Of a stretch of DNA of 20,901 nucleotides, positions 1 through 6,887 are shown in pieces; within the stretch, counting starts at the first letter, position 1; each line of letters opens with the position of its first letter. The position numbers and the translations under genes were made by a program. Source of the DNA: Branchiibius sp. NY16-3462-2 (GTDB lineage Bacteria > Actinomycetota > Actinomycetes > Actinomycetales > Dermatophilaceae); assembly GCF_001594145.1 (NCBI RefSeq), contig NZ_LVCF01000050.1:1-20901 (forward strand). The letters are read 5' to 3'. Below the pieces are notes generated by a model, which searched no databases, had not been told where the DNA came from, and saw only the letters and a list, made by a program, of their open reading frames with translations.

Positions 1-772
1 GCGGTCGGCCCCTGTTGCGTTCGCCCGGGGGTCCGGCCATTGTTTGCCCTTGCCCCCGCCCATCCCCGCCCCCGCCCCTATGGCTACTGGCTGTGGCGGC
101 GGCGTTGAGGGCGGCGATGCAGGCGACCCCGTCTTTGACCGGTAGCAGCGCGGTCAACCAGGTCATGGTGTCGGGTGCTGGGCGTAGCGAGACGCGGCGT
201 TCGCGTTCGGCGCGGGCACGGCGCGCCACCGCAGCAGCTGGATCCAACCGGTAGGCGGCCGCCCGGGCGACCCCGGCCAGGCGCCGCCCGGAGGTTTTAC
301 CCAGGACCCCTTTGATCGCTTCATCCACCGCACCACGATCGGCCAACGACAGGTAAGCGGTTTCAGCCACGACCTGGGTGGCGTGCCATTCACTGATGGT
401 CCCGGCCCGTAACGCGGCGGCGGTATGCGGCATTTCTTGGGTGACGGCGCGGGAGACACCCAGGAACCGGGTCCCGACCCGGGGGCTTTCCCGTCGTGCC
501 AGACCCAGTTGTGAACCCACGACCCGGGCGGTCTCATCCGCGGTGATGCCGCGGGCCTGGTCGGCGGCGCGTTGCGCGTCGTGGACCACGACCGCTAACT
601 CGGTTTGCACCGCGCTGGCAGCATTCTTCAGTTCCTCTAATTCCCGGATCAGCACCAGCGCGGCATCAGGGTCCACACCGCGAGCGCCCTCCACCAACCG
701 GTGACGGACGGCGCGCACTTCGGCAACACACAACGCTTCACTCGTTGAAACAGACGGCGATGAAACAGACAT
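1..772 (-). CDS. DUF222 (13E12-type) protein, N-terminal part, runs off left edge
   Basis: An open minus-strand frame runs from ATG at 772 to the window edge (about 257 codons) without a stop. A good ribosome site (GGGAGGG) lies 5 nt upstream of this ATG. The protein begins MSVSSPSVSTSEALCVAEV and is a helical, Ala/Arg-rich DUF222 domain: heptad-like ELEELKNAASAVQTELAV, then LGLARRESPRVGTRFL and TISEWHATQVVAETAYLS, which are typical of this family. In the family a C-terminal HNH nuclease motif usually follows; that part would lie outside the window, so nuclease function is not shown here. Such genes are multicopy in actinobacterial genomes. Near the edge the chain becomes Gly-rich (SSHRGGGGDGRGQGQ) and reads MAGPPGER where I remember family members having something like MADTLVER, so local decay is possible. 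Family call firm, role unknown. Confidence 0.8.
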   Translation of the reverse strand, partial: MSVSSPSVSTSEALCVAEVRAVRHRLVEGARGVDPDAALVLIRELEELKNAASAVQTELAVVVHDAQRAADQARGITADETARVVGSQLGLARRESPRVGTRFLGVSRAVTQEMPHTAAALRAGTISEWHATQVVAETAYLSLADRGAVDEAIKGVLGKTSGRRLAGVARAAAYRLDPAAAVARRARAERERRVSLRPAPDTMTWLTALLPVKDGVACIAALNAAATASSHRGGGGDGRGQGQTMAGPPGERNRGRP

Positions 773-1045
773 AGCAACCCTCCCCACCTGGTGGCGGTCC
801 TCCCCAGAACCGATAACCCAGCTTATCGCACATATGTCCACTGCGGGAAGGGTATGTGCACAACTAATTGTCGTCAATATCGTTGTGGCGCAGCAGCTTT
901 CGCCGCCACGACGACAGGAAGCACCTTCCCGGACTCAGCCTACTTCTCACCACCGACAGCCACCGTCGAAGACGTTTCGCAGCCCCAAATGATCGGACAC
1001 CTACAGTGATGGCGGGTGCTGTCCACGACGCGGAAGAGGTGAGGC
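773..1045. other. Intergenic region between divergent genes
   Basis: This 273-nt stretch separates the minus-strand DUF222 gene from the plus-strand YoaK-type gene and should hold both promoters. It is clearly more AT-rich than its surroundings between about 820 and 895. It contains a 7-bp inverted repeat, GCACATA at 828-834 and TATGTGC at 853-859, and the 8-bp palindrome TGTGCACA at 855-862. A TACAGT hexamer at 1002-1007 could be a -10 element for the downstream gene, but no convincing -35 was found. I see no convincing gene here. Confidence 0.5.
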
Positions 1046-1765
1046 GTGAACGACGAAGCGGCCTCGGTCGATCAGCCGAACTCGACGAGAAAGAGATTCG
1101 CATTCGTTGCGGCGCTGACCGTCGTGACCGGGGTGGCCGACGCGATCGGCTTCATCCACCTGGGCGCCTTCTCCAGCGTCATGACCGGGAACATGATCAT
1201 CTTCGGTATCTCAATCGGGTCGTGGAATCTGGCCACCTTGTTCGTGTCCGTGGCGGCGATCGTCGGCTACTCGCTGGGTACGGCGGCCGGGACCCGGGCG
1301 GCCGGTCCCACCTCTGAGCGCGACCCGTTCTTCCCGGCGGGAGTGCAGACTGCGCTGATCGTCGAACTGGCCGTCATCATCGTGTTCGTCGCGCTGTGGC
1401 AGTTACTTCCGAAGCCGTTCAGCACCGCGACCGCGACCGCCTTGCTCTTCCTGGTCGCGGCCGCGATGGGCATTCAAAGCAGCGCCGTCGTCCGGTTTGG
1501 CGTGCCGGGGCTCTCCTCGACCTATATGACGGGAACCCTGACCGGCGTGATCGGTGCGGTCGCCACGCGTAAGCCCTGGTCGGAGTACCGGCACTCGTTC
1601 GCGATCCTGTGCTGCCTGGTCCTGGGTGTGTGCCTCGGAACCGTGGTGGTTCGCAACGCGCTCAACTGGGCACCAGTGCTGCTGCTCGTCGCCTTCGTGG
1701 TCATGACGCTCGTCTACCGGCAGTTGCAGCGAAGTGAACGAACCGAAGGCACTCAGCTGCAATGA
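1046..1765 (+). CDS. YoaK/DUF1275 family membrane protein
   Basis: A 239-residue polytopic membrane protein starting at GTG 1046, with GAAGAGGTGAGG directly upstream as ribosome site. The N-terminus (residues 1-17) is polar. About six hydrophobic segments follow, roughly 18-40, 47-55, 62-82, 99-121, 128-147 and 186-226 (the last possibly two helices). The family signatures are clear: GVADAIGFIHLGAFSSVMTG at about 29-48, and a repeat-like second half with GIQSSAVVRFGVPGLSSTYM at about 142-161. DUF1275 proteins are widespread inner-membrane proteins, often suspected transporters, without a settled substrate. The gene is monocistronic and converges on the lamin-tail gene with only 3 nt between the two stop codons, so no separate terminator fits there. 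Family call strong, function unknown. Confidence 0.88.
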   Translation: MNDEAASVDQPNSTRKRFAFVAALTVVTGVADAIGFIHLGAFSSVMTGNMIIFGISIGSWNLATLFVSVAAIVGYSLGTAAGTRAAGPTSERDPFFPAGVQTALIVELAVIIVFVALWQLLPKPFSTATATALLFLVAAAMGIQSSAVVRFGVPGLSSTYMTGTLTGVIGAVATRKPWSEYRHSFAILCCLVLGVCLGTVVVRNALNWAPVLLLVAFVVMTLVYRQLQRSERTEGTQLQ

Positions 1766-1768
1766 AAT

Positions 1769-2248
1769 TCAGCAGTTCTTCCAGCCGCCGGTCGTGTTGG
1801 TGTTCCTCGCCGGCTTGGTGTACGTGCAGGTGGTAACTGGCTTCGCCTTCGCGTTCAGCAATTGCGCGGTGTCCCCGTTGTTGTTCCACACGAAGTAGCG
1901 CTGGCCCCAGTACACGTTCGCGCTGTTGTTCTTCCCGGAGCCGGTGTGCAGCGTGACCGACTTCTTGGCGCCCAGCGTGAACGCGCCGAAGGTGTAGGTG
2001 TGCTTCGCACCGCGGTCGCGCACCCGATAGCCCTTCAGCGAGATCGCCTTCTTGGTGGTGTTGGTGATGACGATGTATTCCTTGTTCAGATTGGCCGGGG
2101 TGCCCTTGTCCGCGCCGCGACCTGGCAGGTCGACGAACCACTTGCCGAACTTCAGCGGGGGAGTTGCGGCCTCGCCCGGTGCGACGAACACCGGGGCCAC
2201 CAGGGCAGCGGTGCAGACAGGGACGAGCAGGACACGGGCAAGGCGCAT
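1769..2248 (-). CDS. Secreted lamin-tail-domain (LTD) protein
   Basis: This 159-residue protein starts at ATG 2248, preceded at 7 nt by TGGAG. An upstream in-frame GTG at 2290 lacks a ribosome site and would spoil the signal peptide. Residues 1-28 form a Sec signal peptide (Arg-rich start, hydrophobic core VLLVPVCTAALVAPVFVA, Ala-x-Ala-like GEAA end). The mature part is one beta-rich lamin tail domain with recognisable strands NKEYIVITNTTKKAISLKGY, the turn VRDRG, then TYTFGAFTLGAKKSVTLHTG and VWNNNGDTAQLLN. It ends with two cysteines, Cys141 and the C-terminal residue Cys159, probably a disulfide closing the domain after export. LTD proteins are extracellular or cell-surface modules, often next to nucleases, but no catalytic domain is present here. 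It is divergent from proS and convergent with the YoaK-type gene. Confidence 0.85.
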   Translation of the reverse strand: MRLARVLLVPVCTAALVAPVFVAPGEAATPPLKFGKWFVDLPGRGADKGTPANLNKEYIVITNTTKKAISLKGYRVRDRGAKHTYTFGAFTLGAKKSVTLHTGSGKNNSANVYWGQRYFVWNNNGDTAQLLNAKAKPVTTCTYTKPARNTNTTGGWKNC

Positions 2249-2342
2249 GGATGACTCCAGATCGAGGACGGCGTTGTCGGCGAGGCTCACAGTAAACGTT
2301 CAGGTCCCGCCACGAGATGCGACCCCCGAATCCGGTCGCGAC

Positions 2343-2348
2343 TATCCT
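2343..2348 (+). promoter_or_regulatory. Candidate -10 element for proS
   Basis: TATCCT fits the actinobacterial -10 pattern TAnnnT. It would start transcription near 2355 and leave a leader of about 33 nt that includes the AAGGAG ribosome site at 2375-2380. No clear -35 is visible, which is common in high-GC actinobacteria. On the opposite strand TACTGT (2294 down to 2289) could serve the lamin-tail gene. Confidence 0.4.
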
Positions 2349-2387
2349 CACCAAGGCAGCCGAAACACCATCCCAAGGAGCACTCCC

Positions 2388-4151
2388 GTGGCTATGCGTA
2401 TGTCGACCCTGTTCGTGCGGACCCTGCGCGACGACCCGGCCGACGCTGAACTGCCCGGCCACAAACTGCTGGTCCGCGCCGGCTATATCCGCCGTGTCGC
2501 TCCCGGCATCTACACCTGGCTGCCGCTGGGGATGCGGGTCCTGGCCAAGGTCGAGGCCATCATCCGCGAGGAGATGGACGCCATCGGCGCGCAGGAAGTG
2601 AAGTTCCCCGCGTTGCTGCCGCGCGAGCCCTACGAGGCCACGAACCGTTGGACCGAGTACGGCCCCAACCTGTTCAAACTGCAGGACCGCAAGGAGAACG
2701 ACATGCTCCTGGGTCCCACGCACGAGGAGATGTTCTGCCTCGCGGTCAAGGACATGTACTCCTCCTACAAGGACCTGCCGCTGTCGCTCTACCAGATCCA
2801 GAACAAGTACCGCGACGAAGCGCGCCCCCGCGCCGGCATCCTGCGCGGCCGTGAGTTCATCATGAAGGACTCCTACTCCTTCGACATCGACTCTGCGGGT
2901 CTGCAGAAGTCCTACGACCTGCACCGCCAGGCGTACACCAAAATCTTCAACCGCCTCGGGTTCGAGTACGTCATCGTGCACGCCGACTCCGGTGCCATGG
3001 GCGGCTCGGCGTCCGAGGAGTTCCTGGCGGTAAGTCCGCACGGTGAGGACACCTTTGTGCGTGACGAGAGCGGGTACGCCGCGAACGTCGAAGCCGTCGA
3101 AGTCCCCCAAGCGCCGAAACAGCAAGTGACTGTAGGCGATAGCCACGTCGAGCCCACCCCGGACACCCCCACCATCGCCACGCTGGTGGACGCCCTGAAC
3201 GCGGGCCACCCGCGCAGCGACAACCGTCCGTGGACGGCAGCTGACACCCTGAAGAACGTCCTGGTGATGCTCCGGCAACCCGACGGGACCCGCGAGCCCC
3301 TCGCGATCGGCGTACCCGGTGATCGGGACGTCGACGCCAAGCGGCTGGAAGCCAAGGTCTCCCCGGCGGAAGTGGAACCCTTCGAGGAGAAGGACTTCGC
3401 GGCGTACCCGCAGCTGGCCAAGGGCTACATCGGCCCGGGCGCGCTGGGGGAGGACAACGGGATCCGCTACCTGCTCGACCCGAGCATCGCCGAGGGCAGC
3501 GCCTGGGTGACCGGCGCCGACCAGCCCGGCCACCACGTCATCGACCTGGTCTACGGGCGCGACTTCACCGCCGACGGCACGATCCAGGCCGCCGAGATCA
3601 AGGAGGGCGACCCCTCGCCCAGCGGGCAGGGCACGTTGTCCCTGGCGCGCGGCATCGAGATGGGCCACATCTTCCAGCTGGGCACCAAGTACGCCGAGGC
3701 GCTGGGTCTGAAGGTGCTCGATGAGTCCGGGAAGCTCACCACCGTGACGATGGGTTCGTACGGGGTCGGAGTGACCCGGGCTGTCGGTGTCATCGCGGAA
3801 GACAACCTCGACGACGCCGGTCTGATCTGGCCGCGCACGGTCGCCCCCGCGGACGTGCACATCGTGGCCACCGGCAAGGACGACGCGGTCTATCTCAAGG
3901 CCGAGGAGATCGTCCGTGAGCTGGAGTCGCTGCACCTCGAAGTTCTCTACGACGACCGGCCCAAAGTGTCGCCCGGTGTGAAGTTCAAGGACGCCGAACT
4001 CATCGGTGTCCCCACGATCGTCGTGGTCGGCAAGGGTCTCGCGGACGGGGTGGTGGAGATCAAGGACCGCCGATCGGGCGAGCGCCGCGAGGTGCCGGTG
4101 TCCAGTGTCGTCGGCGAGGTGCTGGGCGAGATCAACGCATCGAAGGCGTGA
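2388..4151 (+). CDS. proS: Proline--tRNA ligase (ProRS, bacterial type with editing domain)
   Basis: ProRS charges tRNA-Pro with proline in the cytoplasm. I place the start at GTG 2388, 7 nt after AAGGAG (2375-2380), giving 587 residues, normal for bacterial-type ProRS. The frame is open further upstream but without support. The N-terminus (RMSTLFVRTLRDDPADAEL and the RAGYIRRVAPGIYTWLPLG stretch) is typical. Class II motif 2 lies near residues 142-165 (RDEARPRAGILRGREFIMKD). The segment from about 220 to 410 between motifs 2 and 3 is the inserted editing (INS) domain that hydrolyses Ala-tRNA-Pro. Motif 3 is GSYGVGVTR near 455-463. The anticodon-binding domain fills the last ~110 residues. All key blocks are intact. 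It is divergent from the lamin-tail gene and followed by a hairpin at 4161-4187. Confidence 0.97.
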   Translation: MAMRMSTLFVRTLRDDPADAELPGHKLLVRAGYIRRVAPGIYTWLPLGMRVLAKVEAIIREEMDAIGAQEVKFPALLPREPYEATNRWTEYGPNLFKLQDRKENDMLLGPTHEEMFCLAVKDMYSSYKDLPLSLYQIQNKYRDEARPRAGILRGREFIMKDSYSFDIDSAGLQKSYDLHRQAYTKIFNRLGFEYVIVHADSGAMGGSASEEFLAVSPHGEDTFVRDESGYAANVEAVEVPQAPKQQVTVGDSHVEPTPDTPTIATLVDALNAGHPRSDNRPWTAADTLKNVLVMLRQPDGTREPLAIGVPGDRDVDAKRLEAKVSPAEVEPFEEKDFAAYPQLAKGYIGPGALGEDNGIRYLLDPSIAEGSAWVTGADQPGHHVIDLVYGRDFTADGTIQAAEIKEGDPSPSGQGTLSLARGIEMGHIFQLGTKYAEALGLKVLDESGKLTTVTMGSYGVGVTRAVGVIAEDNLDDAGLIWPRTVAPADVHIVATGKDDAVYLKAEEIVRELESLHLEVLYDDRPKVSPGVKFKDAELIGVPTIVVVGKGLADGVVEIKDRRSGERREVPVSSVVGEVLGEINASKA

Positions 4152-4160
4152 CACCTCACC

Positions 4161-4187
4161 CAGCCGGGCGAATCAGTGGCCCGGTTG
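4161..4187 (+). terminator. Hairpin after proS
   Basis: Arms CAGCCGGGC (4161-4169) and GCCCGGTTG (4179-4187) pair over 9 bp with one G-U wobble around a 9-nt loop. It begins 10 nt after the proS stop and ends 17 nt before the next start. There is no U-run, as is usual for actinobacterial terminators, so it could be a weak terminator or a processing/attenuation structure. Confidence 0.5.
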
Positions 4188-4203
4188 TGGAACGATCGGA
4201 ACC

Positions 4204-4659
4204 ATGAGCGACAAGCCCCAGCCCGCCAGCACCGACCCCGCAGCGGGACGGGTATCGCCCGCCCGCGCCGGCACCGACGAGACCGCCCCGGGTCATGCCC
4301 CCGCGCCGGCCAAGGGTGAGCCGCAGGGTACGCCGAAGCCAACCGGTAAGCGGGCCCAGCCGACCGAGGCGGAGCAACTGGCCAATTCCGACCTGCTGCA
4401 CCGCACCCGCGCCAGCGTCTGGTACGTCGGGCTGATCGTCGTGGCGATCCTGCTGATCCTGCTGATGATCTTCATCGGTCAGAACCTGGATAAGGTCACG
4501 ATCCACTTCTTGGGGCTCACCGGCCAGGTCTCGATCGCGATCGCCCTGGTCATCGCGGCGGTGGCGGGCATCCTGCTCGTCGCGATCCCCGGCGGCATCC
4601 GGATGATGCAACTACGCAAGCGGGTCAAGGGCCTCAGCAACGCCGTGCTCAAGCACTGA
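4204..4659 (+). CDS. LapA-domain (DUF1049) membrane protein
   Basis: A 151-residue protein starting at ATG 4204. Residues 1-65 are polar, rich in Pro, Ala, Gly and Lys (AGTDETAPGHAPAPAKGEPQ), and probably a disordered cytoplasmic tail. Two transmembrane segments follow at about 73-91 (WYVGLIVVAILLILLMIFIG) and 109-129, separated by a short NLDKVTIHFLG stretch characteristic of the LapA/YciS-type domain. A basic end (MMQLRKRVKGLSNAVLKH) closes the chain. In E. coli LapA works with LapB in LPS assembly control, but actinobacteria have no LPS, so that role should not be transferred; here it is a small membrane protein of unknown role. It sits between proS and the thiol-redox genes, with 25 nt to the latter. 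Confidence 0.8.
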   Translation: MSDKPQPASTDPAAGRVSPARAGTDETAPGHAPAPAKGEPQGTPKPTGKRAQPTEAEQLANSDLLHRTRASVWYVGLIVVAILLILLMIFIGQNLDKVTIHFLGLTGQVSIAIALVIAAVAGILLVAIPGGIRMMQLRKRVKGLSNAVLKH

Positions 4660-4672
4660 TGGATTCGGCGGT

Positions 4673-4678
4673 TACCCT
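4673..4678 (+). promoter_or_regulatory. Candidate -10 of a leaderless promoter (MauE-like gene)
   Basis: TACCCT matches TAnnnT and ends 6 nt before the GTG start codon at 4685, so transcription would begin at or next to the start codon. The only purine-rich sequence before the GTG is TGGGGCGG, which abuts it and is too close for a normal ribosome site. No -35 is evident. Confidence 0.4.
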
Positions 4679-4684
4679 GGGGCG

Positions 4685-5179
4685 GTGACCGCCAGTACTG
4701 CCACGACCCCTGACGCGCGAACGACCACCGACTGGAAACCCTGGGTAGGACTTGCCGCCCGGCTGATCCTCGGAGTCACCTATCTGGTCTCTGGTGCGAT
4801 CAAGGCGACCAACATCCCCGAGGCGCAGCTGGCCACCCGGGCGTTCAAGATCCTGCCCTATGACCTGGCCAACCTGTGGGGCGCGTTCATGCCCTTCGCT
4901 GAGATCATCTTCGGGTTGTTGCTGGTCCTTGGCCTGTTCACCCGCTGGGCAGCCATCCTGGGCTCACTGCTGATGATCGCCTTCCTGATCGGCATCATCT
5001 CCGCCTGGGCGCGTGGCCTCTCGATCAACTGCGGCTGCTTCGGCGGCGGTGGCGAAGTCGGGGTCAAGCCGAACTACACCTGGGACGTTCTGCGCGATAT
5101 CGGCCTGCTGGCCTGCGGTGCCTGGCTGGTGTTCTTTCCCCGGACCAAGTTCAGTCTCGACCAGAAGCTCTGGGGCTGA
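4685..5179 (+). CDS. MauE/DoxX-type redox-associated membrane protein
   Basis: A 164-residue protein from GTG 4685 with four predicted transmembrane segments: about 20-38, 65-85, 89-107 and 134-151. The fold and the motif INCGCFGGGGEVG (Cys116 and Cys118) are those of the MauE/DoxX group. MauE is needed for disulfide formation in methylamine dehydrogenase, and relatives are linked to quinone or thiol redox chemistry. A third cysteine, Cys144, lies in the last helix. The gene is immediately followed by three DsbA-family genes, which suggests that this protein exchanges electrons with them at the outer face of the membrane, in the way DsbB or VKOR does for DsbA. That partnership is inferred from gene order and the CxC motif, not shown. 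No methylamine genes are present, so the gene symbol mauE is not assigned. Confidence 0.8.
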   Translation: MTASTATTPDARTTTDWKPWVGLAARLILGVTYLVSGAIKATNIPEAQLATRAFKILPYDLANLWGAFMPFAEIIFGLLLVLGLFTRWAAILGSLLMIAFLIGIISAWARGLSINCGCFGGGGEVGVKPNYTWDVLRDIGLLACGAWLVFFPRTKFSLDQKLWG

Positions 5180-5231
5180 GCGGAACCTGCTGCCGCCCCA
5201 GATCGTTGCCACAGCAATCCATCCATACAGA

Positions 5232-5237
5232 TAGGGA
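5232..5237 (+). promoter_or_regulatory. Candidate -10 before first dsbA-like gene
   Basis: TAGGGA (followed by T) ends 6 nt before ATG 5244, the same distance as the hexamers before the neighbouring redox genes. The last base departs from TAnnnT, so the call is weak. No clear ribosome site is present between the hexamer and the ATG. Confidence 0.3.
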
Positions 5238-5243
5238 TTTGTC

Positions 5244-5999
5244 ATGCCTCGCCCCGATGCCGCCGAGAAGATCAAGGCGGCAGCCCCCAAAGAGGGTCCG
5301 TCCAAAGCGCTGATCGCTTCGGTGATCGCTGTCGTTCTCGTCATCGCCGGCTTCGCCGCGTTCCTGGTCACCCAGAGCAAGAGCACCAGCAGCGCCTCCA
5401 GCGCAGTCCCCACCGGTGGTCTTGACGGCGGTAAGGGTCTGGTGCTCTACCCGGACGCCAAACTGCAGTCCGGCGCCAAGACGGTCAATGTCTACGAGGA
5501 CTTCCAGTGCCCGGTCTGCAAGCAGTTCGAGACGCAGAACGGCGAGATGATGAAGACCATGGCCAAGAACGGCCAGGTCAAGGTCGTCGTCCACATGATG
5601 TCGTTCCTGGACAACAACTTCGGCAACGATGCCTCCGCGCAGGCCGCTAACGCGGGCTTCTGCGCCGCGGACGCCGGCAAGTTCCCCGAGTACCACTCGA
5701 CCGTCTACGCCAACCAGCCCGCCACCGAGGGTGATGGTTACACGGTCGACCAGTTGAAGAGCTTCGGTAAGGACGCCGGCATCACCGGCGCGGACTACAC
5801 GACCTTCGTGAAGTGTGTCGATAGCAACAAGTACAAGGACTACGTCAGCCTGACCGAGACCCAGTCCGGCAAGGACGGCGTGACCGGAACCCCGACGTTC
5901 TTCGTCGACGGCCAGGAAATCTCCAACACCGGCAACGAGTACAAGACGCTGCTGACCCAGCCGAACTCGTTCGAGTCGGTCATCAACTCCGTCAAGTAA
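5244..5999 (+). CDS. Membrane-anchored DsbA-family thiol oxidoreductase, copy 1 (CPVC)
   Basis: A 251-residue protein with a short cytoplasmic head (MPRPDAAEKIKAAAPKEGPS), one transmembrane anchor at about 21-43, a Ser/Gly-rich linker and an extracytoplasmic thioredoxin-fold domain with the DsbA-type helical insert. The active site is YEDFQCPVCKQ with Cys89 and Cys92. The cis-proline loop is GTPTFF (Pro217). Two further cysteines, Cys140 (GFCAADAGKF) and Cys191 (FVKCVDSNKY), are in equivalent positions in copy 2 and likely form a structural disulfide. The expected job is making or reshuffling disulfides in exported proteins. It follows the MauE-like gene by 64 nt and ends at a strong hairpin. 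Closest relative is copy 2 (6105-6857), similar over the whole length including the anchor, so tandem duplication is clear. Confidence 0.9.
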   Translation: MPRPDAAEKIKAAAPKEGPSKALIASVIAVVLVIAGFAAFLVTQSKSTSSASSAVPTGGLDGGKGLVLYPDAKLQSGAKTVNVYEDFQCPVCKQFETQNGEMMKTMAKNGQVKVVVHMMSFLDNNFGNDASAQAANAGFCAADAGKFPEYHSTVYANQPATEGDGYTVDQLKSFGKDAGITGADYTTFVKCVDSNKYKDYVSLTETQSGKDGVTGTPTFFVDGQEISNTGNEYKTLLTQPNSFESVINSVK

Positions 6000-6014
6000 C
6001 GGATGGCACGTACG

Positions 6015-6049
6015 ACGCGGGGCCGGGTTTTCGTCACCCGGCCCCGCGT
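6015..6049 (+). terminator. Strong hairpin terminator between dsbA-like copies 1 and 2
   Basis: Arms ACGCGGGGCCGGGT (6015-6028) and ACCCGGCCCCGCGT (6036-6049) are perfectly complementary over 14 bp with a 7-nt loop, TTTCGTC. It starts 15 nt after the stop codon. No U-tract follows, only GTTCGTGTG after the stem, but its strength and position argue for transcript termination, so copy 2 needs its own promoter. Confidence 0.75.
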
Positions 6050-6060
6050 TCGTGTGTCCA

Positions 6061-6099
6061 GAGTGTTGCTGTCTCCGGAGTGTTGGTGTATCTAGAGTG
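6061..6099 (+). repeat. Three direct repeats, 17-nt period, upstream of dsbA-like copy 2
   Basis: GAGTGTTGCTGT (6061-6072) and GAGTGTTGGTGT (6078-6089) differ at one base of 12. A third, shorter copy GAGTG begins at 6095. All three start exactly 17 nt apart, and the last overlaps the candidate -10 and lies just before ATG 6105. This could be a regulator site read on one helix face, or a remnant of local slippage. Confidence 0.5.
6093..6098 (+). promoter_or_regulatory. Candidate -10 of a leaderless promoter (dsbA-like copy 2)
   Basis: TAGAGT fits TAnnnT and ends 6 nt before ATG 6105. There is no ribosome site in the intervening GAGCGC. Because a strong terminator lies just upstream (6015-6049), a promoter is needed in this 55-nt space, which supports the call. 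Confidence 0.45.
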
Positions 6100-6104
6100 A
6101 GCGC

Positions 6105-6857
6105 ATGCCCCGCCCTGATGCCGCCGAGAGGCTGAAAGCCTCTGCTCCCAAACAAGGCCCGTCCAAGGCGTTGATCGCCGCCCTGATCGCAACCGTGCTG
6201 GTCATCGCCGGCGTTGCCGCGTTTCTGGTGACGCGCTCCGGCGGAACCGAGAATGCGGCGGTGCCGACCGGCGGGATCGCGGGCGGTAAGGGGGTGGTGG
6301 CCTTCCCGGACGCCACGCTGCAGCCCGGTGCCAAGACGGTTGATGTCTACGAGGACTTCCAGTGCCCGTTCTGCAAGCAGTTGGAGGCGCACAACGGCCA
6401 GCAGCTGCAGAGCATGGCCGCTGACGGCAAAGTGAAGCTGGTCCTCCATGTGAAGACCTTCTTGGACGACAGTCATCCCGGCGGCAACTCACTGCGCGCC
6501 GCGAACGCCGCCTTCTGCGCTGCGGACGCCGGCAGGTTCCCGCAGTTCCACTCCACGGTCTTCGCCAACCAGCCCGCCACCGAAGGCGAGGGCTACACCG
6601 ATGATCAGCTGAAGAGCTTCGGCAAGGACGCCGGGATCAGTGGTTCTGCCTACGACACCTTCGTGAAGTGTGTCGACGATGAGAAGTACAAGGACTACGC
6701 CGAGGCCACCGAGACTCAATCCGGTAAGGACGGCGTGACCAGCACGCCAACCCTGGTGATCGACGGTAAGGAAGTCGATCAGAATGGCGCGGACTATGCC
6801 GCGTTGATGACCCAGGACAACTCGTTCGACTCGGTCGTCACCTCCTTCAAGGGGTGA
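6105..6857 (+). CDS. Membrane-anchored DsbA-family thiol oxidoreductase, copy 2 (CPFC)
   Basis: A 250-residue protein with the layout of copy 1: polar head MPRPDAAERLKASAPKQGPS, single transmembrane anchor at about 21-43, short linker, and thioredoxin/DsbA domain. The active site is YEDFQCPFCKQ (Cys87, Cys90) and the cis-Pro loop reads STPTLV. The extra cysteine pair is kept (AFCAADAGRF and FVKCVDDEKY). The CPFC dipeptide differs from CPVC of copy 1, and the dipeptide is known to set the redox potential in this superfamily, so the two may differ in oxidising power or partner. The loop after FLDDSHPGGN diverges from FLDNNFGND in copy 1. It has its own likely promoter and no terminator before copy 3, which starts 30 nt downstream. 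Confidence 0.9.
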   Translation: MPRPDAAERLKASAPKQGPSKALIAALIATVLVIAGVAAFLVTRSGGTENAAVPTGGIAGGKGVVAFPDATLQPGAKTVDVYEDFQCPFCKQLEAHNGQQLQSMAADGKVKLVLHVKTFLDDSHPGGNSLRAANAAFCAADAGRFPQFHSTVFANQPATEGEGYTDDQLKSFGKDAGISGSAYDTFVKCVDDEKYKDYAEATETQSGKDGVTSTPTLVIDGKEVDQNGADYAALMTQDNSFDSVVTSFKG

Positions 6858-6874
6858 ACCCTCCCGGGGCCGAC

Positions 6875-6880
6875 TACCTT
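6875..6880 (+). promoter_or_regulatory. Candidate -10 of a leaderless promoter (dsbA-like copy 3)
   Basis: TACCTT fits TAnnnT and ends 7 nt before ATG 6888. The AGGG at 6882-6885 is only 2 nt from the start codon, too close to act as a ribosome site. Readthrough from copy 2 is also possible, since only 30 nt separate the genes. Confidence 0.4.
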
Positions 6881-6887
6881 CAGGGCC

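Noticed and set aside
2052..2387. Upstream extension of the proS frame
   Set aside because: The frame is open but the added sequence is unlike ProRS, overlaps the divergent lamin-tail gene, and a good AAGGAG ribosome site supports GTG 2388.
1701..4154. 817-codon open frame on the minus strand
   Set aside because: It lies antisense to proS, whose class II synthetase motifs are unmistakable, and partly shares a strand with the lamin-tail gene in another frame. Its product is His/Asp/Val/Arg-rich with no recognisable domain, a normal GC-rich antisense artefact.
5170..5201. Hairpin CTGGGGC/GCCCCAG over the stop of the MauE-like gene
   Set aside because: Only 7 bp with an 18-nt loop and it includes the stop codon; too weak to call a terminator.
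5151..6476. 441-codon minus-strand frame opposite dsbA-like copies 1 and 2
   Set aside because: It shows an internal repeat only because the two DsbA genes on the other strand are duplicates. No domain of its own.
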